Source: Mesorhizobium sp.
GTDB lineage: Bacteria > Pseudomonadota > Alphaproteobacteria > Rhizobiales > Rhizobiaceae
Direction of reading: 5' to 3'
NCBI GenBank assembly: GCA_004020645.1
Contig: SAQL01000027.1
Span: forward strand, 1 to 64,000
DNA length: 64,000 nucleotides
The notes below the pieces were generated by a model. The model was given only the letters and a program-made list of their open reading frames with translations. It made no database searches and was not told the DNA's origin. The stretch's first letter is position 1. Every line of letters begins with the position of its first letter. Positions 16,573 to 24,404 of the stretch are shown one piece after another. A program made the translations under genes and the position numbers.

Positions 16573-17061
16573 GCGGTTGTCCGTTCGCGTTCGAACAGGA
16601 TTGTCGGCGACCCCTTGTAGCTCGTTCTGGTTATCTCGCGATAACCGCATTGATGCCTACTCGAACCTCGGTCCATGTGATCGGTCGTCGAGGCGCCGCT
16701 ACGATTGATAGTTCGAGCGACTCAGGCTCCTAGTTACTCCCGCCTATCAAAGCTGGGCAGCAGATTGCCGCGCCCAGATGTTTCGCACATTCGACACCTG
16801 CCATTGTCCATTGCGCGCTGTTCGAACGCCGCGGTGGTTTAGAGCGGTTGCCAGTCCACGTAGTGCCCACCAGCAGGCTGCGACGGCAAAAAAATGGGGA
16901 GGCGCTCGCAAATCGCGCCCTACGCGCGGGTTGATCGGTTGATCAACATCAAAGCTTGAATATGAGAAATGCGCTAACTGTGACGGCGGTGGTCACGGTG
17001 GCTCGAGTGTCAGCAGATGTGGTAAGGTTGAGTGTCGGCGAGTAGAAGAGGTCCAGCAACA
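16573..17061. other. Intergenic region with a decayed recombinase end
   Basis: About 490 bases without an intact gene. Its main content is the degenerate copy of the recombinase 3' end at 16730-16863. The last 190 bases, AT-richer, should hold the promoter of the pentapeptide gene, but no motif stands out. Confidence 0.6.
16730..16863 (-). repeat. Degenerate direct copy of the recombinase gene 3' end
   Basis: This stretch matches 18165-18298 along its whole length, with about 16 mismatches in 134 positions counted by eye. At 18165 the sequence is the last codons and downstream flank of a serine recombinase. Both copies have the same orientation. They flank the pentapeptide gene, a tRNA fragment and a kinase fragment. 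Confidence 0.85.
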
Positions 17062-17778
17062 ATGACTTTGAGGCGAACCAGAGCTTACGGCGCATCCGGC
17101 TTGGTTCTAGCGGTTTGCACTGTGTTTGCTTGGCAGAACGCCACTACTGCTCACAATTGCCACGCAGCCGCGACTCCTGGCGTCAATTGGCACGAGTGTG
17201 ACAAGAAGCTTCTCATCCTAGAAGGACAGGACCTGAGCGGGGCGAACCTGTTCGGTGTTGATTTCACTTCGACCGACCTCAGGAACAGCAATCTCCTTGC
17301 GGCAAATCTTGAGAAGGCAACGCTTGTGCGTGCTTCCCTGGCCGACTCGACCGCCAAAGGCGCCCGGTTCGACAGAATCGAGGCCTACAGGACCGACTTC
17401 AGCCGTATGGACGCGCAGGGCGCTGTGTTTGCGAGCGCGGAAATGCAGCGCTCGAATTTCCAGGACGCCAATCTGACCAATGTTGATTTCACAAAGGCAG
17501 AATTGGGGCGTGCGCAGTTCCATGACGCCGATATCGGCGGCAGCCGCTTCTCGTTTGCCAATCTCGCACGGGCGGACTTCCGAGGAGCGACGTTCACCGC
17601 GCCGACAGACTTTGACCGCGCCTTTTTCTTTCTGACCCGTATCGAGGGCGTCGACCTTTCCAATTCGGCGGGTCTGTCCCAGTGGCAGCTCAACATGGCT
17701 TGCGGAGACGCCCGGACCGAGTTGCCTTCTGGCTTGACGAGGCCTGAAGATTGGCCCTGTCAATTCCAGCAGGAATAG
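17062..17778 (+). CDS. Secreted pentapeptide-repeat protein
   Basis: A 238-residue protein starting at ATG 17062, chosen because AGAGG lies at good spacing; GTG 17032 is an upstream alternative. A signal peptide or anchor (SGLVLAVCTVFAWQNATTA) is followed by a Cys-bearing linker. About 14 pentapeptide repeats of the A(D/N)LXX type follow (LSGANLFGVDF, LRNSNLLAANLEKATL, ARADFRGATF), which fold as a right-handed quadrilateral helix. The C-terminal cap has paired Cys (MACGDARTELP, WPCQFQ). The role is unknown, possibly a binding surface in the periplasm. It lies alone between the two recombinase-end repeats, so it may have moved in with that segment. Confidence 0.75.
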   Translation: MTLRRTRAYGASGLVLAVCTVFAWQNATTAHNCHAAATPGVNWHECDKKLLILEGQDLSGANLFGVDFTSTDLRNSNLLAANLEKATLVRASLADSTAKGARFDRIEAYRTDFSRMDAQGAVFASAEMQRSNFQDANLTNVDFTKAELGRAQFHDADIGGSRFSFANLARADFRGATFTAPTDFDRAFFFLTRIEGVDLSNSAGLSQWQLNMACGDARTELPSGLTRPEDWPCQFQQE

Positions 17779-17805
17779 TTGTCGGCAAGCGAACTCCGGC
17801 AATGC

Positions 17806-17835
17806 TGCACCCGACAGGATTCGAACCTGTAACTT
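17806..17835 (-). repeat. tRNA 3'-end fragment (T arm and acceptor strand)
   Basis: On the minus strand ACAGG-TTCGAAT-CCTGT forms a perfect T arm (17814-17830), followed by CGGGTGCA, a tRNA acceptor 3' strand. Beyond it comes GCA rather than CCA, and upstream no anticodon or D arm can be folded. This is the usual footprint of integration into a tRNA 3' end, or a piece of a broken tRNA gene. Confidence 0.6.
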
Positions 17836-17847
17836 TGTGCCGCGGGC

Positions 17848-18120
17848 ATGCCCATTAAGGTCGAAGGCACCACCCGAGACGGCGAACTCCGGATATTCGT
17901 GTCTAATGCCGGAGAGCCCATTCCGCACGAGACAATGCAGCGCCTGTTCCAGCCGTTCTAGCGAGGGGGGCCCCGATCTAGCCCTCAAGGTCTCGGGCTG
18001 GGACTCTACATTACTTCGCAGATCGCTCAGGCACATCGCGGCACACTGTCCGTGACCTCTGATGTTGACCAGACGGTGTTCACATTTGTCATGCCGATTT
18101 CCGTCGATACGCGGCAGTGA
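17848..18120 (+). pseudogene. Histidine kinase C-terminal ATPase-domain fragment
   Basis: The frame from ATG 17848 reads GELRIFVSNAGEPIP, then QRLFQPF, a TAG stop, and in the same frame QGLGLGLYITSQIAQAHRGT ending in FVMPI, with the final stop at 18118. These are the N-box-proximal part, F box and G boxes of a HATPase_c domain. The in-frame TAG probably replaced a Ser codon. The dimerisation domain and everything upstream are missing, and the fragment starts directly beside the tRNA piece, so it is truncated at both levels. Confidence 0.75.
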
Positions 18121-18164
18121 GCTTGGCTAATCCCCAAAAGAGATTGTCGAAAGTACGGCAACTG

Positions 18165-18298
18165 CTAGTTACTCCCGCCTATTAAAGCTGGGCAGCAGAT
18201 TGCCGCGCCAAGATGTTGCGCAAATTCGAGACTTGCCACTGGCCGTTGCGCGCTGTGCGAACGCCGCGGTTGTTCAGAGCAATGGCCAGGCCACGTAG
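18165..18298 (-). repeat. Direct repeat: recombinase gene 3' end (parent copy)
   Basis: This is the recombinase C-terminal coding end (to the stop at 18182) plus 17 bases of flank. A second, degenerate copy lies at 16730-16863 in the same orientation. Confidence 0.85.
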
Positions 18299-18864
18299 GC
18301 TGGTGATGCCGGACTGCTGGATGGAGGCGATGATCGGCAGCCCGGTCTGGGCAAACCGGTCAGCCTCCCGGATCGAGATCTTCCGACCTTTCGCCGCAGC
18401 TTCCGCTGTGTTGGTCGGATTGCCGAGCTTCATTCCAGTGGTCTTGCGAGAGGCGAGGGCGGCTTTGGTCCGTTCCGAGATTAACCGCCGTTCTTTCTCT
18501 GCCAACGCGGCGTAAAGGTGCAACATGAACGGATCGGCATCGGCGCCAAGTTCGGCGACGATGAAAGGAACACGCTGGACCATCAGTCCAGTAATGAAGG
18601 CGACATCGCGCGACAGGCGGTCGAGCTTGGCCACGACGACCGGGCATTTGTCTGGCGGGCAAGGGCGAGGGCGGCATTCAATTGCGGCCGTCGATCAAGA
18701 GCATCCGCGCCCTTTCCGGTTTCGATCTCGGTGAACTCCTGGACGATGATCATCCCCTCGGCCTCGGCAAAGCGGGCGACCGCGGCACGCTGGGCCTCAA
18801 TGCCCAAGCCTGAACGTCCTTGCCTCTGAGTGGAGACACGATAGTAGGCGACCGGGCGCGGCAT
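18182..18864 (-). pseudogene. Serine recombinase (resolvase/invertase family), frameshifted
   Basis: From ATG 18864 (AGGGA upstream) the N-terminal catalytic domain reads MPRPVAYYRVSTQRQGRSGL with the nucleophile Ser in YRVS. It continues to PQLNAALALARQT near 18657. There the frame breaks: the rest (CPVVVAKLDRLSRDVAFITG, then MLHLYAALAEKERRLISERT and a C-terminal DNA-binding part ending NLRNILARQSAAQL) is in another frame. A single lost base near ACAAATG explains it. The intact enzyme would have been a small resolvase acting at res or inversion sites. Its broken state means it cannot now mobilise the neighbouring segment. Confidence 0.8.
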
Positions 18865-19271
18865 GTTGCCGATCCCTGGGGTGTTCAAACTGCAAACCAC
18901 CGTTTGCAGTGTGCTCACAGGCGAATGAGAAGCAACTTCTAAGTGGTTGATTATGCAAATCTTCCGGTCACCAGCAAGCGTGGCATGGCGCACCAGCCGG
19001 TTTCCTCCATCAGACGCACTCCCGACTAGGCGACCGGGATGTGAAGCCATCTCAAGCGTTCTACGACGTAAATTGACCCGAAGACGACCTTTATCTTTGG
19101 CACTGCGAGTGGCCGCTTTGCGCCGATCTCAGCCGTAGAGATCGGCTTCGCAGCTTCCTGAAAGCAGACCTTGCCGGCGATCACGCTGGAGTTCGTAGCT
19201 GCGCCGACCCGTGCAGTCGATGACGGGAGAACAGGTGTGAGGCAGGATCAGCCCAATGCGGACCTTCGCGA

Positions 19272-19742
19272 TCAATCTGGCCAAAGCTCCCGCTTGCGTT
19301 CTTCGAAGCCGAGCACACGTTTGCTATCGGTCCACCGCGCGACCTCGCCCTCCATTCCATCCGGGTCCTTGAAGGTCACCAGACGGACAGCGCCGAAATC
19401 TGTTATGGTCCCATCCGAAGCGCCGGCCTTCACCAGACGTCGCCTGACTTCCTGCAAGCGCTCTTCATCGTCTACCTTCAGTGCGAGATGATCTATGTGA
19501 CCTCTCTTCCCCATCTGCATCGATCCATCTTCATACCCCGTTGGTTCCGGCATTTGGAACGGATGAAGGGCAAAGCCACCTCCAACGTCGATAAGTGAGT
19601 GACGAAGAGTGCCGCCACCGGGACCGGGCTCGGACAGATCGAACTTCGTTTCCGCGTCGAAGATTTCTCCATAGAAGCGAATGAAACGGTCCATGTCGTG
19701 TGTGAACAACGTCAGATGGTGCGCACCAACGGTTACAGGCAT
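19272..19742 (-). CDS. VOC-family (glyoxalase/dioxygenase-fold) protein
   Basis: A 156-residue protein starting at ATG 19742, set by GGGAGG six bases upstream. It has two beta-alpha-beta-beta-beta half-modules: GAHHLTLFTHDMDRFIRFYG at the N-terminus and HIDHLALKVDDEE near residue 80. Candidate metal ligands are His in HHLTLF and HIDHLAL, and Glu in DPDGMEGEVAR. It is probably a cytosolic metal-dependent lyase, dioxygenase or resistance protein; the substrate cannot be told. It is a single gene in a poor neighbourhood. Confidence 0.75.
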   Translation of the reverse strand: MPVTVGAHHLTLFTHDMDRFIRFYGEIFDAETKFDLSEPGPGGGTLRHSLIDVGGGFALHPFQMPEPTGYEDGSMQMGKRGHIDHLALKVDDEERLQEVRRRLVKAGASDGTITDFGAVRLVTFKDPDGMEGEVARWTDSKRVLGFEERKRELWPD

Positions 19743-20380
19743 ACCGAACCTCCCTTGCCGATAATATGACGAGCATACCATTTCGCATTGAACCCGGCGA
19801 CCTGGAGCCAGGTTACATCACTGAACGCGAACGGCCGATTTGGTCCGCAAAGCGGCTGTTGGATGCAGTGGGGATGGAGTTCCGCTTGCCACCGACTGCG
19901 TCGTAGGACGCTGGATCGCGGTACCATCCGATCTGATGTGCCGGCCGGCTCGGTCGCGCCATTTCGCGACATTCATTGCGCATCTCAAAAGCTGCCCTTC
20001 GCGCAACGGCTCGACTCGACCCCGAACGGAAGTGGTTCGTCGAGGGCGAATTCACGCCGATGCCCCAAGTCGGCCATTCCAGGAGGCAAGCTCGAATGTC
20101 TCGAAACTTGCGGAAATGGACTTAGGCTAAGGCTAGGCCATGCGCCGCTTCGCCACCCACCGATCCGTGGGCTGCGTTCGACGACGGTCCTCACATTGCA
20201 AACGACTTGCGGGAGGCACACGAACGATCGGGCTCACATGGGCATTCCACACCGAGGGACTGCCTGCGGCGTTCAGTAGAAGTGTTGGATGAAACGCGGG
20301 TTCCCCTGAAGCGCTGTTGAGGTCGGTCGTTTCATTTAAGCGCGACCAGTCCTATAATCCGATGAGGTTAGGCCGAACCA
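19743..20380. other. Intergenic region with no firm gene
   Basis: About 640 bases. Several frames overlap on both strands and none is convincing apart from a short one at 19766-19906. An inverted repeat ATGAAACG...CGTTTCAT (20289-20296 and 20328-20335) lies 46 bases before the next gene and may belong to its control region. Confidence 0.45.
19766..19906 (+). CDS. Short hypothetical frame or gene remnant
   Basis: A 46-residue frame reads like protein (MTSIPFRIEPGDLEPGYITE, then WSAKRLLDAVGMEFRLPP). It starts 24 bases from the divergent VOC gene and lacks a ribosome site. It is perhaps the N-terminal end of a lost gene. Confidence 0.3.
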   Translation: MTSIPFRIEPGDLEPGYITERERPIWSAKRLLDAVGMEFRLPPTAS

Positions 20381-22270
20381 ATGGACCGCAAGCTTTCCGC
20401 CATTCTCGCTGCTGATGTCGTGGGCTATTCCGCGCTGATGGAACGCGATGAGGCTGGCACATTCGAGCGTCTTCGTGCGGGACGCAAGGAACTGTTTGAG
20501 CCGGAGATTGCCCGCCATCACGGCCAGATTTTCAAACTTATGGGCGACGGGATGCTCGCCGAATTTGGCAGCGTGGTGGACGCCGTGGAATGCGCCGTCT
20601 CGCTGCAGCGCGGGCTGGCGGAACGGAATGCCGCCGTTCCCGAGGATCAGCGGATCCGGGTCAGGATCGGGATCAATCTCGGCGAGGTGATCGTCGAGGG
20701 CGAGGACCGATATGGCGAGGGCGTCAATGTCGCGGCCAGGCTTCAGCAGCTGGCAGACCCGGGCGGCATCTGTGTCTCGGGGAAGGTCGCCAGGGAGGTT
20801 GAGAAGAAGCTGGCTTTCGGCTTCGAGCCGCTGGGCGAGCAGAAGGTGAAGAATATCGCCGAACCGGTGCAGGCCTTCCGCGTCATCCTTGAGGGACAAG
20901 CCCCACGCCAACCAGCGTGGTCATCGCCTCCGCGCTGGGTTTGGGCAGCAGCAGCCGTGCCAGTCCTTATTCTGGTTTTGGCCGGGACGGTCTGGCAATT
21001 GTGGCCGACTGCGACAGTAAGCGGCAAACCGTCGGTAGCGGTGCTGCCGTTCGATAACTATGGCGGCGACGAGGCGACCGGACGCCTGGCCGATGGCCTC
21101 ACTGAGGACATAATCACCGATCTGGCGGGGTTCCCTGAATTCCAGGTGATCGCCCGTAACTCGACTGAACAATACCGGGACAAACCAGCCGTGCCGAGTG
21201 AAGTGGGTAAGGCGCTTGGCGCAGGATTTGTGGTCGAGGGGTCCATCCAGCGTCAGTCTGACCGCGTAAGAATTACGGCGCAGCTCATCGACGCCAAAAC
21301 AGGCAAACATCTTTGGTCGCAGCGCTGGGACCGGCCGGACGAGGACTTGTTCGCAATCCAGATCGAAATTTCCGAGCAGATTTCGAACCGCCTCGGCGGC
21401 GGCGCAGGTTTGGTCCAGGAGGCGGGCCGCATCGCCGCCCACCGAAAGCCGCCCGAGAATCTCAATGCCTACGAACTTTATCTGCTCGGCACCGAAAAAC
21501 TCGAGCAAGTCAATCAGTCGGATGTCGAGGAGGCCGTCAGGCTGCTCACCCGCGCGGTCGAACTGGACCCCGGCCTTGCCCGCGCTTGGGTCGAACTTAG
21601 CCATTCCCATGGTGTCTTGACCGGCTTTGGGGTTGAACCCGACAAGAACCGGGCTCTCTCTGCCGAGGCTGCCGAGCGCGCCGTCCAGCTCGATCCGAGC
21701 GATGCCGAGGCGCATGCTGTTTATGCCATGATTTTAAGTGACAGAGGCGAATTCGAACGCGCCAAGGCAGAGTTCGAGACCGCACTGCGCCTCGCTCCCG
21801 GTCAGTTCGAAGTTCTGACTTTCTATATCGATTGGGCCTCGACCTTCGGCGAGCCGGAGCGCACCGCGGAACTGGTCGACAAGGCGGTCAGTCTCAACCC
21901 CGGTTTCCCGATGTGGAGTGCCAGGATTTTCACTCATGCCTACTTCATGGCGGGCCGGTATGAGGATGCCCTGCGGATGCTGGACCGCTTGACGCCGGAA
22001 AACTATGGAAGGAAACACTGGGTAATACGTTCTGGCGCGCTTGCGGCTCTTGGCCGAACTGAAGAGGCGAAGGTCTCAGTAACGGACGCACTCAGGCGGT
22101 TTCCCAATTTGACCGTCGAGGGACTTATCAATGTTCCTGGATTCAGCGAAGCGGAGCGCCAGCGGTTGATCCAAACCATGCGGCTCGTCGGCTTTCCTGA
22201 TTGCGCCAGGGCGGAAGAACTCGCGAAGGTAAAGAAGCCGTTGCGCCTGCCGCAGTGTGCTTCGCCGTAA
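20381..22270 (+). CDS. Adenylate cyclase with TolB-like domain and TPRs
   Basis: A 629-residue protein of a type present in many copies in rhizobia. The N-terminal cytosolic class III cyclase domain (1-175) has ILAADVVGYS, KLMGDGMLAEF with both metal Asp and the adenine-type Lys, and YGEGVNVAARL. One membrane helix follows (about 187-208). A TolB-like beta domain comes next (VAVLPFDNYGG ... LTEDIITDLAGF ... VVEGSIQRQSDRVRI). Tetratricopeptide repeats run from about 345 to 590. The cyclase end is N-terminal, opposite to the CHASE2 enzyme. It probably makes cAMP, with the far side of the membrane binding a ligand or partner. It stands alone with its own start at ATG 20381. Confidence 0.85.
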   Translation: MDRKLSAILAADVVGYSALMERDEAGTFERLRAGRKELFEPEIARHHGQIFKLMGDGMLAEFGSVVDAVECAVSLQRGLAERNAAVPEDQRIRVRIGINLGEVIVEGEDRYGEGVNVAARLQQLADPGGICVSGKVAREVEKKLAFGFEPLGEQKVKNIAEPVQAFRVILEGQAPRQPAWSSPPRWVWAAAAVPVLILVLAGTVWQLWPTATVSGKPSVAVLPFDNYGGDEATGRLADGLTEDIITDLAGFPEFQVIARNSTEQYRDKPAVPSEVGKALGAGFVVEGSIQRQSDRVRITAQLIDAKTGKHLWSQRWDRPDEDLFAIQIEISEQISNRLGGGAGLVQEAGRIAAHRKPPENLNAYELYLLGTEKLEQVNQSDVEEAVRLLTRAVELDPGLARAWVELSHSHGVLTGFGVEPDKNRALSAEAAERAVQLDPSDAEAHAVYAMILSDRGEFERAKAEFETALRLAPGQFEVLTFYIDWASTFGEPERTAELVDKAVSLNPGFPMWSARIFTHAYFMAGRYEDALRMLDRLTPENYGRKHWVIRSGALAALGRTEEAKVSVTDALRRFPNLTVEGLINVPGFSEAERQRLIQTMRLVGFPDCARAEELAKVKKPLRLPQCASP

Positions 22271-22568
22271 CCGCGTTGAATGGCAGCCACGGATGACAAA
22301 CGTCTCGAAGGGTCCGAGACGCGACCTTCGTTTCACTGACCGCGAAAGCCCAGATATGGCGCGATCCCGACCTCGCGCTCTCAAGTAAAGAACTCGTCCT
22401 CGTCCTCGCCGGTGAACTCCCATGGCTTGGGTCCGATATGATGCGTCGTTGCCACCCGACTGCGTGACACGGGCGAGAGGCCAACTGCCAGCTTTTCTTG
22501 CTAAGCCGGCAGTTCTGCAGGATTGGGGCGCTCTCAAATCGACTCAGAGAATGTTGGGGCAGGTGCAT
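22271..22568. other. Spacer before tRNA-Ser with a possible gene remnant
   Basis: Nearly 300 bases. On the minus strand a frame ending at 22381 reads THHIGPKPWEFTGEDEDEFF, which looks like a real protein C-terminus. It opens only at GTG 22470, 29 residues. It is probably the tail of a gene lost next to the tRNA. Confidence 0.35.
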
Positions 22569-22658
22569 TGGCGGAGGGAGTGGGATTCGAACCCACGGTG
22601 GGCTTGCACCCACGCCGGTTTTCAAGACCGGTGCCTTAAACCGCTCGGCCATCCCTCC
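22569..22658 (-). tRNA. tRNA-Ser (anticodon UGA)
   Basis: The minus strand folds as a class II tRNA. The acceptor stem GGAGGGA pairs with TCCCTCC, and the D arm holds GGCCGAGCGGTTTAAGGC. The anticodon loop CTTGAAA is closed by CCGGT/ACCGG and reads UCA codons. A long variable arm typical of Ser and the T arm GTGGGTTCGAATCCCAC follow. G73 and CCA are encoded (22569-22572). It marks the edge between accessory and core regions. Confidence 0.95.
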
Positions 22659-23063
22659 ATCGTGATTTTTCAATCACTTGGATGCTCGTCCTGATCTCAA
22701 CTCATACCTGTCGGCACTGCTGCGCCACCCGGAGATCGTTCGCGCTTCATTGCTCTAGTGCGCCCGACGAAGTCCTGTCAACCAGCCGTTGCCTGTTCCT
22801 GCCATGGGCGTCTGACGGCGAAACTGAACCAGGACGAACATGGCTGCGCCGAAGATTGAAAAGCGGTGGTTTTTCACAACAATCGCCAGGACGGTTTGCA
22901 CCACAATCTCGCCCGGTTCCGACCACAATCGGTTAATACGGTGATAAACAATTCCTGTGCAAAAGGGATTGCGAATCAAGGTGGCGCTGGCATTTGTCGA
23001 GTGGGTTTTGACCCTGCCGACGGTCAAGTTGCGGTGCCTTTGTTGAGAGGGGACAATCGAAAA
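22659..23063. other. Intergenic region upstream of rlpA
   Basis: About 400 bases. The rlpA frame is open upstream to 22866 but without protein-like content. The tRNA-Ser and rlpA promoters should both lie here, though no motif is clear enough to name. Confidence 0.45.
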
Positions 23064-24293
23064 ATGCAGAGCACGGCGCGCCCGCATCTTCGTCGCGCTT
23101 GCGCTTTCACGTTGTTTGCCCTCTCGGCTGCCTTGCTGGCGGCTTGCGCCGCGCCGCCACAGCCGAAGGCGATGATCAACAAGAAGCCCCGCTCCAAGGA
23201 ATATTTTTCCGAGTCCGAATACGGCGTGAAGGCCAGCCCGCGCGTTACTTTCAAGATGTCGGGCCTGCAGCGTGGCGGCGGACGCGACCAGCTCGGCAAG
23301 CCCTATCAGGTGCGTGGCAAATGGTATTATCCGAAGGAAGACAAGCGCTATGCCAAGATGGGTCTCGCCTCCTGGTATGGCGAAGCCTTCCACGGCAGGC
23401 TGACCGCCAACGGCGAAGTCTACGACATGACACATCTGACCGGCGCGCATCCGACAATGCCGCTGCCGAGCTATGCGCGCGTCACCAATCTGAAGACCGG
23501 CAGCTCGGTCATCGTGCGCGTCAACGATCGCGGTCCTTACCATGACGGGCGCATCATCGATGTGTCGAAGCGCGCCGCCGAAATGCTCGACTACGCCAAT
23601 ATCGGCACGGCCAAGGTGAAGGTCGAATATGTCGGACGGGCGCCGCTTCACGGCAATGACGAACAATATCTGATGGCCTCTTACCATCCCGGCAACAGGG
23701 CGCCGGATCCGTCGGACGGCCTGCCCACCGGCGTCATGATCGCCATGAATGGACCATCGCCGGGCACGGCGTTGGCCGCCGCCGCTCCATTTCCCGGCCA
23801 GTTGACGAATTCCGCACCGGCACAGCCTGTCATTGCGGCGCAGGCGCCGGCCTCCGGCAATGTGACGCTGCCCGATTTCGGGCCGATCGTGCCGGAACGC
23901 CCGCAGATCAATCTGCCGGCGCAATCGCCGTTCAGCGTAGCGTCGCTGTCTTACGCGGACGAACGCGTGCAGCGCGCCTCCAATGTCTTTGCCGCGCTGG
24001 ATGGCGCCGGCATGTCGCCTGCCGAAATCCTTCGATCGTGGAAACGGCAAGCTCCTCCGGCCGCTTCGCCCACGGAGTATATCGCGGCTGGCTCGTTCGA
24101 GGATGCCGCCGAGGCGCAGCGTGTGGCAGCCCGGCTTTCCAGCTTCGGCAAGACCGAAATCCAGCGCTCCGAATTCGAGGGCAAGGACTGGTATTCGGTC
24201 AACCTCTATCCGGACGGCCATGGCAGCCTGGACGAGATGCTGCAGGCGGCATGGTCGCATGGCGCACCGGACGCGCTCGTGGTTCGGAACTGA
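23064..24293 (+). CDS. rlpA: RlpA-family septal ring lipoprotein with SPOR domain
   Basis: A 409-residue lipoprotein of the RlpA family, which cleaves or binds denuded glycan strands at the division site. ATG 23064 is preferred over the open frame upstream because it begins a lipoprotein signal peptide (LFALSAALLAAC, lipobox Cys near residue 28). The double-psi beta-barrel domain follows (SWYGEAFHGRLTANGEVYDM, then VRVNDRGPYHDGRIIDVSKR with the active-site Asp). A C-terminal SPOR domain (IAAGSFEDAAEAQRVAARL) should bind septal peptidoglycan. The next gene is a D,D-carboxypeptidase relative, in keeping with a wall role. Confidence 0.9.
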   Translation: MQSTARPHLRRACAFTLFALSAALLAACAAPPQPKAMINKKPRSKEYFSESEYGVKASPRVTFKMSGLQRGGGRDQLGKPYQVRGKWYYPKEDKRYAKMGLASWYGEAFHGRLTANGEVYDMTHLTGAHPTMPLPSYARVTNLKTGSSVIVRVNDRGPYHDGRIIDVSKRAAEMLDYANIGTAKVKVEYVGRAPLHGNDEQYLMASYHPGNRAPDPSDGLPTGVMIAMNGPSPGTALAAAAPFPGQLTNSAPAQPVIAAQAPASGNVTLPDFGPIVPERPQINLPAQSPFSVASLSYADERVQRASNVFAALDGAGMSPAEILRSWKRQAPPAASPTEYIAAGSFEDAAEAQRVAARLSSFGKTEIQRSEFEGKDWYSVNLYPDGHGSLDEMLQAAWSHGAPDALVVRN

Positions 24294-24404
24294 CCGGCAA
24301 AACCTGAAGTTTTGCCCTGTTGTCCATCGCGCGGTTGATCGGCCGGGACAAAGCCTGATAGCCTAGAGCTTGCCAGGAATACCGGCTGACAGGTCGAACT
24401 TCTC

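Noticed and set aside
20289..20335. Inverted repeat ATGAAACG/CGTTTCAT before the TolB-type cyclase
   Set aside because: Eight-base arms 31 bases apart can occur by chance; no second copy or known factor.
22569..22658. tRNA-Ser as an obvious attachment site with a second copy nearby
   Set aside because: I found no repeat of its 3' end in the window; the tRNA fragment at 17806 has a different T arm and acceptor.
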